DNA of 64,000 nt, taken from positions 1 through 64,000 of the forward strand of contig MVRE01000003.1 in NCBI GenBank assembly GCA_002067895.1. The letters are read 5' to 3'. Source of the stretch: Methanoregula sp. PtaU1.Bin051. Lineage in GTDB: Archaea > Halobacteriota > Methanomicrobia > Methanomicrobiales > Methanospirillaceae. Shown in pieces: positions 8,458-17,660 of this stretch. A program made the position numbers and the translations under genes. How positions within the stretch are numbered: position 1 is the stretch's first letter; every line of letters begins with the position of its first letter. Below the pieces are notes generated by a model, which made no database searches, was not told the origin of the DNA, and saw only the letters and a program-made list of their open reading frames with translations.

Positions 8458-9236
8458 TGCTCTTCACCTCCTCTTTCAATTTCAGTCTTTTTCTTTGATT
8501 TTCCCGTTGGTTTTGAGGTAGTTTTTTTAGCCGGTTTTGATTCTTTAGCCGGTTCTGCCTTCGCCTTAGGTGTTTTTTTGGTTTTTATTTCTGTGACAGT
8601 CTCTGCCTTGGGTTTTGATACTTTTTGTTTTGTCTCTTTCGGTAGCTGTTGTTCAGGCTCGGCCGCTTTTTCCGGTTTTTTCTTCTGGGATGACGGTTTT
8701 GTATCTTTCTTTACCTCTTCTTTCACCTTTGGAGGTTCTGCCTTTTTCTTAACCGCTGCAGGCTTCTTTGACATCTTCTCCTGTGTCTTCTTGGGAGCCG
8801 ATTCCTTTGCTTTTTCTTCTGCCGGTTCAGGCTCCCCCTGCCTCGTCACGGGTTTTGGTGCCTTTGCATTCAAAACCTTAAGACCGGCGGATATCGCCTT
8901 CTCCTGAATTATAGACCTTTTGCGGTTTCCGACGGTGGCTGCAATCCGCACAGCCTGAGTTCTAGGATCGAGTCCTTCAAGATCATCACCTGAATGGACA
9001 AGCACTTCGAAAAATCCGCTCGGGTGCATACCCCTCACGTCGATCGGACTGCCGAATCCCGGCTTGGGAAGATTACCTTTTGCCTTCTTTTGCCTGCGCT
9101 GTTTGTTATGCTGCCCGCGGGGTTTTCTCCATGAATCGGAGATCTGGGGTTTCTTACCGAAGCCGTCGCGTTTGAACCTGGCACCCTTATTCATGCGGAC
9201 ACGGATTAATCGTCTAGTTTCATCTGCCATCTGCAT
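8454..9236 (-). CDS. rpl32e: 50S ribosomal protein eL32 with a long Lys/Glu/Pro-rich C-terminal tail
   Basis: The first ~130 residues are a normal archaeal eL32, with FKRDGFGKKPQISDSWRKP, GFGSPIDVRGMHPSGFFEVLV and a C-terminal VRIAATVGNRKRSIIQEKA segment. From about residue 130 to 260 the protein continues as a low-complexity tail of repeated KK, PK, AEP and EK runs with almost no hydrophobic residues, so it should be disordered and strongly charged. Archaeal eL32 usually ends near 130-150 residues. The tail is in frame, uninterrupted, and overlaps the eL19 start by four bases, so it is not a misread stop. Its function is unknown; rRNA contact or a surface extension are guesses. Confidence 0.92.
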   Translation of the reverse strand: MQMADETRRLIRVRMNKGARFKRDGFGKKPQISDSWRKPRGQHNKQRRQKKAKGNLPKPGFGSPIDVRGMHPSGFFEVLVHSGDDLEGLDPRTQAVRIAATVGNRKRSIIQEKAISAGLKVLNAKAPKPVTRQGEPEPAEEKAKESAPKKTQEKMSKKPAAVKKKAEPPKVKEEVKKDTKPSSQKKKPEKAAEPEQQLPKETKQKVSKPKAETVTEIKTKKTPKAKAEPAKESKPAKKTTSKPTGKSKKKTEIERGGEEQ

Positions 9237-9760
9237 CAGCCTCTCTGGACGATAAAAATCCCATCTTGGAAAACCCGCGGGTCGCGGTTCCGGATATGCG
9301 TGGCATGTTCAATATTTGCTGCGGAGTTCCCGACCAGCTCACGGTTGATGCCGGTCAGGATAACTTCATCGCTACTCAATTTTGCAGTAACTCCCGGTTC
9401 AATCTGCGCATAACGGGCTTTCTTTTCACCAAGGAAATTATTGATCTCGAGCCGGTTACCCTGAAGTTTAAGCTGGATCGGGAAATGGCTGTACACCACT
9501 TTCATGTGGTATTCGAACCCCTCTGTTACTCCTTTGAACATGTTCTTGGTATGGGCTTCAAGGGTACCTACCATCGCTACGATCTCTTTTCTTTTAGACT
9601 CTGTTGCGATTGCAATTTCCTGACCATCAGTAGAGACGCTGACCTGAGGGAACCGTATATTGCGTATAAGCTCCCCTTTAGGACCCGTCACCCTGAGTGT
9701 CGTGGCGTCTACTTGGACTTTGACTTTGTCAGGAATCCTGACCTTGCGTATTGCTGCCAT
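9236..9760 (-). CDS. rpl6: 50S ribosomal protein uL6
   Basis: This 174-residue protein has the duplicated uL6 fold. The first half begins RKVRIPDKVKVQVDATTLRV and includes GPKGELIRNIRFP; the second half includes YAQIEPGVTAKLSSDEVILTG and the typical NIEHATHIRNRDPRVFQDGI near the C-terminus. It lies near the factor-binding site of the large subunit. The start is 9 bp after uS8 and the stop overlaps the eL32 start in a TGATG junction. Confidence 0.95.
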   Translation of the reverse strand: MAAIRKVRIPDKVKVQVDATTLRVTGPKGELIRNIRFPQVSVSTDGQEIAIATESKRKEIVAMVGTLEAHTKNMFKGVTEGFEYHMKVVYSHFPIQLKLQGNRLEINNFLGEKKARYAQIEPGVTAKLSSDEVILTGINRELVGNSAANIEHATHIRNRDPRVFQDGIFIVQRG

Positions 9761-9769
9761 TGTTGCACC

Positions 9770-10162
9770 TCAGTAGACGTACCCGAGCAGCTCCCCACCA
9801 ATTGCTGCTTTTCGGGCCTGCTCGTGTGATAACACACCGCGAGATGTCGAGAGCAGTAGGAGCCCGAAGTTCTTGCCCGGGAGGTACTGTTTCTCCCAGT
9901 ATTCCATCTCATCGAGTTTAACCGAAAACCGTGGCGTTATCGCGCCGCAGTTATTGATTTTTCCTGATAAGTGTACTACCAGTTGGCCACCCCGGCCATC
10001 TTCAATATACTCGAAACCTTTGATATAGCCTGCTTCCTGCATGATGCGGAGCATGGCGCCGAGAAGCTTGCTTGCGGGTTCTATTATACACTCTGACTTT
10101 CCGGTATCACCAGCATTCTTGAGAGTGCACATCCCGTCTGCTATTGTATTCAAACGTGTCAT
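9770..10162 (-). CDS. rps8: 30S ribosomal protein uS8
   Basis: A 130-residue primary 16S rRNA-binding protein. [18 protein letters not shown] opens the N-terminal domain, and the C-terminal domain ends with [18 protein letters not shown] (the STSRG.. motif contacts rRNA) and GGELLGYVY. In related systems uS8 is an autogenous repressor of the spc operon; no clear uS8-like site was identified here. Confidence 0.95.
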   Translation of the reverse strand: MTRLNTIADGMCTLKNAGDTGKSECIIEPASKLLGAMLRIMQEAGYIKGFEYIEDGRGGQLVVHLSGKINNCGAITPRFSVKLDEMEYWEKQYLPGKNFGLLLLSTSRGVLSHEQARKAAIGGELLGYVY

Positions 10163-10174
10163 TCCTGTTCACCC

Positions 10175-10330
10175 TCAGCTCATCTTTTTAAAGCCCATCT
10201 TAGGCGCCCATTCTCGGAAACACTGCCGGCAGAACATGATGTGATACCTGCGCACAAGTCCCTGCTTGCGCCCGCACATCTTGCACTCATTCGCACCACG
10301 ACCGTATTTCTTCTTCCTCTCTCCTGCCAT
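10175..10330 (-). CDS. rps14: 30S ribosomal protein uS14, zinc-binding type
   Basis: This is a 51-residue gene. It translates from the ATG at 10330 as [17 protein letters not shown] and ends KMGFKKMS. Four cysteines in two CxxC pairs (CKMC and CRQC) form the zinc ribbon of the C+ form of S14. Its start overlaps the uL5 stop by one base and it is followed 12 bp later by uS8, the conserved order. Confidence 0.96.
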   Translation of the reverse strand: MAGERKKKYGRGANECKMCGRKQGLVRRYHIMFCRQCFREWAPKMGFKKMS

Positions 10331-10836
10331 CAGCGCACCTCTACCTGATAATGCTGCTTGAGAAACGCTATTGCGTCCAGTTTATTTACGCGCTGTCTCG
10401 CAGGGAGCTTTTTCTGTTTCATGCGGCGGCGCGTAATTCTGATGCCCTTTCGTTCGAGCACGACGTTGATATCCATTCCATAGATACCAATCTGCGGATC
10501 ATACGACATTCCTGGATAATCTGTGTGCTCTTCGATACCGAACGAGAAGTTACCAGTCTTGTCAAACTGATTGTCGAACAGGATCCTGTCGATGATCCCC
10601 AGTGACATCTTGATGAATTCCTGCGCAGGTTTTCCCCGGAGTGTCACTTTGCAGCCGATCGGTGCCCCTTTCCGGACAGAAAATGCCGGCTGCGTTTTCT
10701 TGGCAATCGTCCTGACCGGGGTTTGCTTGGTTATCGTCTTCATGATCTCTTCGGCTTTGACGAGCTTTTCACCGCTCTCGCCGACACCCATGTGGACGAC
10801 GACCTTATCGATGTAGACATCACGCATCGGGGTCAC
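10330..10836 (-). CDS. rpl5: 50S ribosomal protein uL5
   Basis: This 168-residue 5S rRNA-binding protein has [20 protein letters not shown] near the N-terminus, the [23 protein letters not shown]-type core (a P/A-x-F..RKG..IG signature) and archaeal ending with [19 protein letters not shown]. The frame opens at a GTG (10836) whose bases overlap the eS4 stop and which has GGGATTGA 8 nt upstream; the ATG at 10827 is the alternative. Confidence 0.94.
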   Translation of the reverse strand: MTPMRDVYIDKVVVHMGVGESGEKLVKAEEIMKTITKQTPVRTIAKKTQPAFSVRKGAPIGCKVTLRGKPAQEFIKMSLGIIDRILFDNQFDKTGNFSFGIEEHTDYPGMSYDPQIGIYGMDINVVLERKGIRITRRRMKQKKLPARQRVNKLDAIAFLKQHYQVEVR

Positions 10837-11558
10837 TGTTCAATCCCCCACTTGGAAAGTGCAGGCGTCTTCCTACCAACCATATAGATATATGGCGTGA
10901 TTGTGTCGAATCTAGCTTTTGTCGTTTCGTCTTCGAGAATCACTCTGTTAGGTACACTGCCTGGAACCTTTGCGATATCTACGATTCTGGCAACCTTACC
11001 TGAGTGCTTGCCACCGGTAACCATCGCCATATTACCAACAGCGAACGGGAAGTGATCGATAATCTTGAACCTGTTTTCAGGTTCAAGGGATATAACAACA
11101 GAATCCCCTGGCTTATAAGTATTGTCGGCAAGGATATTCGCGCCATAGCGGAGATTCAACTGAACTTTACCTCCGGACACAATTGATTTATTCCTGATCT
11201 TGCACAACCGGGTCTTCGCCGATTCGGCATCGATCTCAATTGAGACATGGCGTCCATCCTTGTCCCGGAGGATACGGTAATATTTCCCGATCTTGGGCAT
11301 TGCGATGATATCAAAAATGCCAATCCCCATCTTCGGGTTCCTGCAGGGACGCCCGTTGATGATAACGTCTTTCTGTGAGAGGATCTGCTTGACCTCTTTC
11401 ATGTTCTTCGCAAAGCCCATCCGGTCCCGCAACCAGACAGCAATAGGCAGCGCATTTGCATTGTGCGGGCCCGCTGATGTCTTGATGACAAACTTTGTAG
11501 TCTTCTTTGCGATATGCCATGAGTCCGGAGCATTAAGACGCTTCAAATGGTCTGACAT
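10833..11558 (-). CDS. rps4e: 30S ribosomal protein eS4
   Basis: A 241-residue archaeal/eukaryal-specific small-subunit protein. After MSDHLKRLNAPDSWHIAKK comes an S4-type RNA-binding segment (KEVKQILSQKDVIINGRPCRNP), then the central eS4 domain and a KOW motif near VTGGKHSGKVARIVDIAKV. It lies between uL24 and uL5 as in other Euryarchaeota and its start overlaps the uL24 stop by one base. Confidence 0.95.
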   Translation of the reverse strand: MSDHLKRLNAPDSWHIAKKTTKFVIKTSAGPHNANALPIAVWLRDRMGFAKNMKEVKQILSQKDVIINGRPCRNPKMGIGIFDIIAMPKIGKYYRILRDKDGRHVSIEIDAESAKTRLCKIRNKSIVSGGKVQLNLRYGANILADNTYKPGDSVVISLEPENRFKIIDHFPFAVGNMAMVTGGKHSGKVARIVDIAKVPGSVPNRVILEDETTKARFDTITPYIYMVGRKTPALSKWGIEQ

Positions 11559-11923
11559 TATTTCTCCTCCTCAAGTTTTTCCTCACGGCGTTTATCATTT
11601 AGATTCAGCTTGGTGATTTCGGCCTTGGAAGCATCAACGACGCGGGGTACTTCCGTACCATCTGCTTTTGTTGACGAGACGCCATGGACAATTAGTTTTG
11701 CACGGCCAACATCAACCGCATCTACAACACCTTCCTCACCGGAAAAGTCCCCGCGAGTCAGCTTAACTGTATCCCCTTTTACTACTCGCAGGGTTTTTTT
11801 ACCGTACTTCTCCTTCAGCCCTGAAGATAACGGGGCATTTAAAAAACGTGTCTTCTCGTGCGATGGGGCATTAAAGCGCGCTTTTCTCTGCTTGCGCGGC
11901 TGTTCACTCGTAACTCGTACCAT
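11558..11923 (-). CDS. rpl24: 50S ribosomal protein uL24
   Basis: The 121-residue protein starts MVRVTSEQPRKQRKARFNAP and carries the KOW motif VKGDTVKLTRGDFSGEEGVV (residues about 50-70), the RNA-binding core of the uL24 assembly initiator. A longer open frame extends to 12130 but would overlap uL14; the ATG at 11923, 10 bp after the uL14 stop, matches the family N-terminus. The last residues are charged (NDKRREEKLEEEK). Confidence 0.94.
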   Translation of the reverse strand: MVRVTSEQPRKQRKARFNAPSHEKTRFLNAPLSSGLKEKYGKKTLRVVKGDTVKLTRGDFSGEEGVVDAVDVGRAKLIVHGVSSTKADGTEVPRVVDASKAEITKLNLNDKRREEKLEEEK

Positions 11924-11933
11924 TTCCCCCACC

Positions 11934-12332
11934 TCACACGATGATTGTTGCCATGGATCCGAGTTTTGGGAACCGTTCTGCCACTTCACGGGCAACCGGT
12001 CCTTTGATCTCAGTTCCCTTGGGTTCGTTCTTTTCATCGACAACGACAACGGCATTATCTTCAAAGGAGACCCGCAGGCCGTTGGGTCTGCGCATCTCTT
12101 TCTTTTGCCGGATAACAACCGCCCGTACAAGCTTACGGCGCATATCGGGAGTACCTTTCTTTACGCTCACGGTGGCAATATCCCCAAGCCCCATCTTTGG
12201 CTGGCGCCTCCTGACACCGTGATAACCGAAGACCGAAACGATCTGGACGATACGTGCACCGGTATTGTCGGCGCATGTCAGTTTGGTGCCGGTAGCGAGT
12301 GCACGCGGGGTTCTTGACTGCTTTGCCTTCAT
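11934..12332 (-). CDS. rpl14: 50S ribosomal protein uL14
   Basis: A 132-residue protein at the subunit interface. It starts [20 protein letters not shown] and contains [14 protein letters not shown], the uL14 signature [17 protein letters not shown], and [20 protein letters not shown], ending GSMATIIV. The frame is open further upstream, but the ATG at 12332 fits the archaeal N-terminus and overlaps the uS17 stop by four bases. Confidence 0.95.
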   Translation of the reverse strand: MKAKQSRTPRALATGTKLTCADNTGARIVQIVSVFGYHGVRRRQPKMGLGDIATVSVKKGTPDMRRKLVRAVVIRQKKEMRRPNGLRVSFEDNAVVVVDEKNEPKGTEIKGPVAREVAERFPKLGSMATIIV

Positions 12333-12655
12333 GGTTTGTGCACCTCCACAACTACAAACGTGGTGCTCTTGGAGAGAGGGCGGCATTCTGCAATACTGAC
12401 CATGTCGCCAACCTTCGCTTGGATGCAAGGTGGGTTATGTGCATGGATCTTGGAACTGCGTTTCTCATACCGCTTATATTTTCGGATGTAGTGCAGGTAG
12501 TTTCGTGCTACCACGACTGTTCCCATCATTCGATCGCTCACGACCTTACCGGTGATCACCTGGCCGCGCACCGGTAAAGTGCCGTGGAACGGACAATTAA
12601 CGTCCTTGCACTCCTGTTGCGGGGCAGGGACGTCCAATCCTATGTTTCGTGCCAT
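12329..12655 (-). CDS. rps17: 30S ribosomal protein uS17
   Basis: This 108-residue archaeal uS17 has a short cysteine-bearing N-terminal extension ([12 protein letters not shown]), then the OB-fold with [37 protein letters not shown] and [20 protein letters not shown], the signature of the family. It follows the RNase P component gene by 21 bp. Confidence 0.95.
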   Translation of the reverse strand: MARNIGLDVPAPQQECKDVNCPFHGTLPVRGQVITGKVVSDRMMGTVVVARNYLHYIRKYKRYEKRSSKIHAHNPPCIQAKVGDMVSIAECRPLSKSTTFVVVEVHKP

Positions 12656-12676
12656 TATAGTATCCTCTTTCTTTCT

Positions 12677-12943
12677 CTAATGCAGGCTGATCCGTTTTTC
12701 AGGTGCCAGTGTAAATACTGATCCATCGATCTCAACTACCCGGTTTCCCTTTATGTTAAACCGGAATATGCTATGCGGTTTGGGGATCCGTTTAATCCCA
12801 GACGTCGTTTCTATGGCAAGCATATTTTTTGTCTCATCGACGATGCAACCAGATAGTCCTCTGTAGGAGGGGTTGCTGGCATCAGCTACCAGAACATCAA
12901 GCCCAATGAGTTCACGGGCCAGTATGTTCCGGAGGTCAATCAT
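12677..12943 (-). CDS. rnp1: Ribonuclease P protein component 1 (Rpp29/Pop4 homologue)
   Basis: An 88-residue subunit of archaeal RNase P, which matures the 5' ends of tRNAs. The Sm-like Rpp29 core is seen in LIGLDVLVADASNPSYRGLSG, IVDETKNMLAIETTSGIKRI and PKPHSIFRF. It overlaps the uL29 stop by four bases. In many archaea an eIF1/SUI1 gene lies between uL29 and rnp1; here there is no room for one. Confidence 0.93.
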   Translation of the reverse strand: MIDLRNILARELIGLDVLVADASNPSYRGLSGCIVDETKNMLAIETTSGIKRIPKPHSIFRFNIKGNRVVEIDGSVFTLAPEKRISLH

Positions 12944-13143
12944 GCTGCTCTCCTACGATTCTGCTCGGTCATCATTCGCGCAACAGTTCTGCGCAGTTCA
13001 CGGATATGCCCCGGGTTCTCCGTTGCACCTCCGGCACTCACCTTGCCATAATGCTGGACAAGTTCCATACGTAGCTTGCCCATCTGTTCTTGTAATTCGA
13101 CATCAGAAAGCTGCCTGACATCGCGTGCCCTGAACAGTGCCAT
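12940..13143 (-). CDS. rpl29: 50S ribosomal protein uL29
   Basis: A 67-residue helical hairpin protein by the exit tunnel. It reads MALFRARDVRQLSDVELQEQ then LRMELVQHYGKVSAGGATENP and RIRELRRTVARM-type helix 2 (here HIRELRRTVARMMTEQ). It starts one base inside the uS3 stop and overlaps rnp1 by four bases. Confidence 0.95.
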   Translation of the reverse strand: MALFRARDVRQLSDVELQEQMGKLRMELVQHYGKVSAGGATENPGHIRELRRTVARMMTEQNRRRAA

Positions 13144-13835
13144 TATTGTTCCTCCTCCCTGAGATCATCAGGGAGAGCTGGTTCAATATCGACCTCTTCG
13201 CCGATATTTGTAACCGTGACTTTCTGTACGGGCTTTTTCTCCTGTTCTATAACCTCGAAGTGGTCAGGGAGCTTCGCTCCGGCCGGGACAATTTTAACCT
13301 GCACGCCGATAACACCGAGTTTCTTAATTGCGACTGCATAGCCTTTTTCAACGATCGTGTTGCTCGGTTCACCGCAGTGTTTGATGTACCCTTCAGTGAA
13401 TTTCTGGGTCCGCGCACGCGCCCCTGTCAGTTTGCCGGCAATGACAACTTCGCAGCCCAGTGCCCCGGAATCCATGACCCGGCGTAAAATGCTGGTACCT
13501 GCCTTGCGGAAATACCAACCGCGTTCAAGAGCGTTGGCAAGTCTTTCAGCCATGATCTGGGCATTGAAGCTGGGTTCCTTGACCTGCTGGACCTCGATTT
13601 GGGGGGACTCCACATTGTATTTCTGGGCAAGGTCTTGGGTCAGCTGCTGAACGAGTTTCCCCCCTTTGCCAATAACGATGCCCGGCTTTTCAGCAAAAAT
13701 GGTGACCTGGGTTCCGAGTGGCGTTCTTGCGATGTCCATACCCCCATATCCTGCCCGCTTAAGCTCCTTCGTAAGATACTTTTCGACTCTGGCTTTCCGG
13801 ACGCCTTCAGCAATAAATTTCCTCTCAACTGCCAT
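13143..13835 (-). CDS. rps3: 30S ribosomal protein uS3
   Basis: This 230-residue protein guards the mRNA entry channel. The N-terminal KH domain is evident from FAEKPGIVIGKGGKLVQQLT (GxxG = GKGG), and the C-terminal domain includes GCEVVIAGKLTGARARTQKF and VGVQVKIVPAGAKLPDHFEV. The last 35 residues are acidic (EEVDIEPALPDDLREEEQ). It overlaps uL22 and uL29 by one base on each side. Confidence 0.95.
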   Translation of the reverse strand: MAVERKFIAEGVRKARVEKYLTKELKRAGYGGMDIARTPLGTQVTIFAEKPGIVIGKGGKLVQQLTQDLAQKYNVESPQIEVQQVKEPSFNAQIMAERLANALERGWYFRKAGTSILRRVMDSGALGCEVVIAGKLTGARARTQKFTEGYIKHCGEPSNTIVEKGYAVAIKKLGVIGVQVKIVPAGAKLPDHFEVIEQEKKPVQKVTVTNIGEEVDIEPALPDDLREEEQ

Positions 13836-14305
13836 TACGAAACCTCCCGAGCGATGACTTCAATGTTGACGGTCTCGTGCACTTTTGGTGTTGCCCGCCC
13901 CATTGCACGGGGAAAGACCGCTTTCTGAGCCCGTCCCCGGTTTGCCGAAACGTGTACGATCTTAAGATTTTCTGCATCAAGACCGAGATATTCGGCATTC
14001 TTCTTGACGGATTCAAGCAGCCGGATATATGTTTTGGATGCTTTTACTGGATATCTCCCCGCATCCCAGTTGTCCGAGAGACCGCGCTTGTGGGCCACGT
14101 TCCGGTTGAAACGCCTGAACGGTATCGCTTTCTTGAGTGCTATTACATCATTGAGATATGCGATTGCATCATTGATTCGCTTGTTCCGAATGAAGCTGGC
14201 AATCTCAATTGAATGTTTTGGGGAGATCGAAGCTTCATTGATCTTGCCGCGGGCATACATGTCGCCTTCGAATTTTCTGGAATATTCAATACGTGCCATG
14301 TCCAT
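13835..14305 (-). CDS. rpl22: 50S ribosomal protein uL22
   Basis: A 156-residue protein lining the exit tunnel. Family features include [21 protein letters not shown], the loop-proximal [20 protein letters not shown] and the C-terminal [21 protein letters not shown] take the ATG at 14305, which overlaps the uS19 stop (TGATG); an in-frame GTG at 14308 and an ATG at 14299 are alternatives. Confidence 0.94.
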   Translation of the reverse strand: MDMARIEYSRKFEGDMYARGKINEASISPKHSIEIASFIRNKRINDAIAYLNDVIALKKAIPFRRFNRNVAHKRGLSDNWDAGRYPVKASKTYIRLLESVKKNAEYLGLDAENLKIVHVSANRGRAQKAVFPRAMGRATPKVHETVNIEVIAREVS

Positions 14306-14733
14306 CACTTCAAGGGAACATACTTGCTCGACCGCGTCGCACCAATACCGGCAGAACCGTGGGTGACCTTCTTTCTGGTGAGTGCGAACTCTCCAAGATA
14401 GTGGAATACTGATTCCGGCTGGAATTCGACTTTGACGAACTCCTTGCCGTTGTAGATTTCGATAGTTCGCCCAATCATCTCCGGCATAACAATCATCTCA
14501 CGAAGGTGAGTACGGATCTTCGGGTCGTTATCACGGATCTTGCTCATCAGCGTCTCCTCTCCACGGGAGAGCCCACGCATTACTTTACGGCGTGCACGCG
14601 CCGGCATGAGAGGCAGGAGATCGTTAATCCCCATCGCTTTCAGCTCGTCAATTTTATAGCCACGGTAGGTGAATTCTTCACGCCGCCGCGGCATTCTTTT
14701 CTGGATTTTTCTTGGTGCTGCCACACTGATCAC
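14305..14733 (-). CDS. rps19: 30S ribosomal protein uS19
   Basis: A 142-residue archaeal uS19. The conserved RNA-binding part is [40 protein letters not shown] and [20 protein letters not shown]. The N-terminal half ([20 protein letters not shown]) is the archaeal/eukaryal extension. It overlaps the uL2 stop by four bases. Confidence 0.95.
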   Translation of the reverse strand: MISVAAPRKIQKRMPRRREEFTYRGYKIDELKAMGINDLLPLMPARARRKVMRGLSRGEETLMSKIRDNDPKIRTHLREMIVMPEMIGRTIEIYNGKEFVKVEFQPESVFHYLGEFALTRKKVTHGSAGIGATRSSKYVPLK

Positions 14734-15455
14734 TTCCTGCTCTTACCTGTTTTACGCGCAGCCACATGTCCAACAGTCCTGCCCGGGGATGTGCCACGTG
14801 CGACCGTTTTGGGCCGGCCTGCATGCTGGTGACCCCCTCCACCGAACGGGTGATCGATGACGTTCATAGCAACGCCACGGACGCGAGGCCAGTTTGAGGC
14901 CGAATTTCTCATCTTATGATATTTCGTTCCTGCTTTAACGAAGGGCTTCTCAACACGCCCGCCGCCGGCAACGATTCCGATTGTCGCACGGCAGCGCGCA
15001 TTGAACCACTTGGTTTTACCGCTCGGCATCCTCACGCCGACACGACCCTCGCCCTTATCAACAACGATAGCCTGAACGCCACTTGAGCGAACGAATTTTC
15101 CGCCATCGTTTGGACGTGCCTCTATATTACAGATGTACGAACCGGTCGGGATGCTCCCAAGAGGCAGGGTGTTGCCGTTCCTGACCTCAATATCCGTACC
15201 CCATGCAACAGTATCTCCTAGACCGAGGCCCTCGGTAATGAGCATGTACACTTTTTTCCCGTCTTCAAGCCTGACGAGTGCGATCGGTGCATTCCGGGCT
15301 GGATCGTGTTCGATATCAATAACCAAACCCGATATTGTTGTCGTGCTGTTACCGATATGCCTCAAATCGGCCTTATATCGGTGGGATGGCACACGGTATG
15401 CCGGACCTCCTTTTCCTCTGCTCTGTGTTGTAATACGATGTCCCATGGTTCCCAC
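14730..15455 (-). CDS. rpl2: 50S ribosomal protein uL2
   Basis: A 241-residue protein required for peptidyl-transferase centre assembly. It shows MGHRITTQSRGKGGPAYRVP at the start, an OB-like and SH3-like central pair, and the catalytic-region motif GVAMNVIDHPFGGGGHQHAG with the conserved histidine, ending [17 protein letters not shown]. It directly abuts uL23. Confidence 0.96.
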   Translation of the reverse strand: MGTMGHRITTQSRGKGGPAYRVPSHRYKADLRHIGNSTTTISGLVIDIEHDPARNAPIALVRLEDGKKVYMLITEGLGLGDTVAWGTDIEVRNGNTLPLGSIPTGSYICNIEARPNDGGKFVRSSGVQAIVVDKGEGRVGVRMPSGKTKWFNARCRATIGIVAGGGRVEKPFVKAGTKYHKMRNSASNWPRVRGVAMNVIDHPFGGGGHQHAGRPKTVARGTSPGRTVGHVAARKTGKSRK

Positions 15456-15704
15456 CTACATAATACCAAGCCTGCTGAGAATCTCCTCAGCAGCTTTTTC
15501 GTTCTCAAAGCTCACAATCGCCTTTTTCTGTCCGTGAGTGTTCATCAGGGTGCGAACATCTGCAACTTTTTGTTCAAATGCCTTCTCGATTTCGCGTTTG
15601 ATCTCGGTTTTTGTTGCATCCCGGCTGACAAGGAACTGGAGTTTATTCTGACTTTCCAGTTGTACCATCGCCTTTTCAGTAACAAAGGGATACTTCAGGG
15701 TCAT
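15456..15704 (-). CDS. rpl23: 50S ribosomal protein uL23
   Basis: An 82-residue exit-tunnel protein that docks SRP and nascent-chain factors. It reads TLKYPFVTEKAMVQLESQNK followed by LQFLVSRDATKTEIKREIEK and VADVRTLMNTHGQKKAIVSF, the family core. The start overlaps the uL4 stop by four bases. Confidence 0.95.
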   Translation of the reverse strand: MTLKYPFVTEKAMVQLESQNKLQFLVSRDATKTEIKREIEKAFEQKVADVRTLMNTHGQKKAIVSFENEKAAEEILSRLGIM

Positions 15705-16450
15705 GGAATTCCTCCCAAGCGCAGGAGTGCTCCTTCAGTCCATATAGTCAGCCTTCCTGCCTGCATTCCGGGTGCTAGGTGTTCAACATTCAGCTGATTG
15801 ATAGTGACTACATCAACACCAGCCAGATTCCGCGCGGATCGCAACGGATTGTTCGAAGTAACAATCAGAAGGCTTTTACGCTGTTTGTATTTCCTGCCAC
15901 GCATCTTGCCTCGCCCGGCACGAACCTTGCGGCTTTCTTTCGCGCGTTCGATATCCTTGTAAACACCGGCTGCCGTTAGGGCGGTAATAACGTCCTGTGT
16001 GCGGCTTAAGGTTTCGAACTTGTCTTCAAAGATAACTGGAACCGCACCATCGAAGATATGCCCGCGACCTCGAACAAGATCCTCACGGATACTTGCCGCA
16101 ATGGCTGAACGAAACGCCTTCTGTTTCTCTTTCTGGTTGATCTCCTTTATTAGAACCTTCGCAACAACCGGAGGGTGTGCCTCACGACCCCCTCTTGCTT
16201 GAGGTACTTTTGCTGCCCGTGAGCCATTCTTAATACGCGGCACATGCGATGCACCACGCCCGCTTCCCCAGCCGACTGCTGAAGAGCAGATGCCCGCATA
16301 GGGGTATGTCCCGTGGGGCTGACGCCGGGTGCTCTGGAGGGCAAGAACTGCCTTTCTGATAAGATCGGGCCTGTACTCCTCCGAAAACAGGGTGGGAAGA
16401 TCAATGTCGCGTGCAACTTGGCCTTCTAGTGTCCTGACTTGTGCTCTCAT
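15701..16450 (-). CDS. rpl4: 50S ribosomal protein uL4
   Basis: A 249-residue archaeal uL4. Typical segments are LPTLFSEEYRPDLIRKAVLA, the tunnel-loop region GRGASHVPRIKNGSRAAKVP with ARGGREAHPP, and RAGRGKMRGRKYKQRKSLL before the C-terminal SARNLAGVDVVTINQLNVEH. It begins 7 bp after uL3. uL4 is an autogenous repressor in some bacteria; the leader upstream of uL3 here is unusually long and structured. Confidence 0.95.
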   Translation of the reverse strand: MRAQVRTLEGQVARDIDLPTLFSEEYRPDLIRKAVLALQSTRRQPHGTYPYAGICSSAVGWGSGRGASHVPRIKNGSRAAKVPQARGGREAHPPVVAKVLIKEINQKEKQKAFRSAIAASIREDLVRGRGHIFDGAVPVIFEDKFETLSRTQDVITALTAAGVYKDIERAKESRKVRAGRGKMRGRKYKQRKSLLIVTSNNPLRSARNLAGVDVVTINQLNVEHLAPGMQAGRLTIWTEGALLRLGGIP

Positions 16451-16457
16451 CTCTGCA

Positions 16458-17471
16458 TCATCCCTGTTTGCTCTGAACGCTCACATGCTGAATTGCCGGC
16501 GTTCTTATTACGTGTTCACCTTGTCGGGTTGCTGGACGGATCCGCACCAGCCTCTTGACAGGACCTGGGATAGATCCCTTGACCAGAACATAGGGATTTT
16601 TAATTACCCCGTAATGGAGAAAACCTCCAGAAGGTGTAATCTCTTGCCCATTCTCGCCAATCTTGAGTATTCGCTTGTTGAACTCGGTGCGCTGCTGGTA
16701 CCCTAACTGTCCAATCTGGGGGACTTCCCAGCGGATGTGATGGGGGTTCCATGGGCCAAGTGTGCCAACATGACGTTCCTTGCCACCGCGGGAGTGTTTT
16801 CGCTTGCGCAGCATAACGCCCCAGCGTTTTACGGCACCCTGCGTACCTTTGCCTGTTGTAATCGCTGTAATATCAGCATATGTCCCCATCTGGATTACAC
16901 TGGTAAGTCCGATCTCTTTACCAAGCAACCCGGTAATAAACGCAAACTGCTTGTCAAGAGTCCCGCCTGCGACTTTGATCTCCATCAGGTCCGGGACTTT
17001 CTTTGGTACACCAGAAATCGTTACCGGCTGGGTATACATGAGTGCATACAGCTCGGTGACCTTTCCTGCGGCGATTGCATCGGAAAGCTTCTGTATTGCA
17101 GATTCCGTGTCGGATTTCTTAGGCATCGATATACGGCGGCTGAGAACTCCGTCAAGCTGCCCTGCCCAGACCTCTGTAAGCGCATGCCTGCCATACGTGT
17201 CTTTTGTATATGCACGGACAGCAGCGACTTTCATTGCCGGCACTTCGATAATGGTTACAGGCACCATAATCTCCTTACCTTCAGTCGGACTGTCCTTATG
17301 GTCATCAACCATAATGACATGTGTCATGCCTACTTTGTATCCGGCGAATCCCTGCAGGACCGGCGTTCCGTCATATATCGGCCAGGACTGGTATTTCGGG
17401 ATGGGGCCTTTGGCCCGCTTTCTGGGGCTGAATGCAAGCGATCCCCTGCGTGGCCTGTTTATCTTTGGCAT
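16458..17471 (-). CDS. rpl3: 50S ribosomal protein uL3
   Basis: The first gene of the operon, 337 residues, the full archaeal/eukaryal length. The N-terminus [20 protein letters not shown] and the motifs [37 protein letters not shown] and [20 protein letters not shown] are diagnostic. It has a GGATTGATG ribosome-binding region before the ATG. About 520 nt of non-coding sequence separates it from the nearest good promoter, at 18013-18035. Confidence 0.96.
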   Translation of the reverse strand: MPKINRPRRGSLAFSPRKRAKGPIPKYQSWPIYDGTPVLQGFAGYKVGMTHVIMVDDHKDSPTEGKEIMVPVTIIEVPAMKVAAVRAYTKDTYGRHALTEVWAGQLDGVLSRRISMPKKSDTESAIQKLSDAIAAGKVTELYALMYTQPVTISGVPKKVPDLMEIKVAGGTLDKQFAFITGLLGKEIGLTSVIQMGTYADITAITTGKGTQGAVKRWGVMLRKRKHSRGGKERHVGTLGPWNPHHIRWEVPQIGQLGYQQRTEFNKRILKIGENGQEITPSGGFLHYGVIKNPYVLVKGSIPGPVKRLVRIRPATRQGEHVIRTPAIQHVSVQSKQG

Positions 17472-17660
17472 TTGTTCATCAATCCTTTAATGCGTGTAGG
17501 TTGGTTTGTTTGGTACGAGATTCATTTTCATCCGAGAATTCGTACTTTGTGTACGTTGATTGAAAAGCCAACGTGCGATTCAGATTAATCACTGCGGTTC
17601 GGGAGGGAACGGAGGGATTATTTCATTAATACCGGTTCATTGATCTTTGTCCCGTTTCTT
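17472..17660 (-). other. uL3 leader segment, no gene seen
   Basis: This stretch between the candidate RNA (17661-17992) and uL3 holds no convincing ORF. On the minus strand it contains small inverted repeats: ACGTTG/CAACGT near 17555-17577 and CGTAC/GTACG near 17541-17557. No clear TATA box is seen close to uL3, so the operon is probably transcribed from the upstream promoter through this leader, or from a weak local promoter. Confidence 0.5.
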
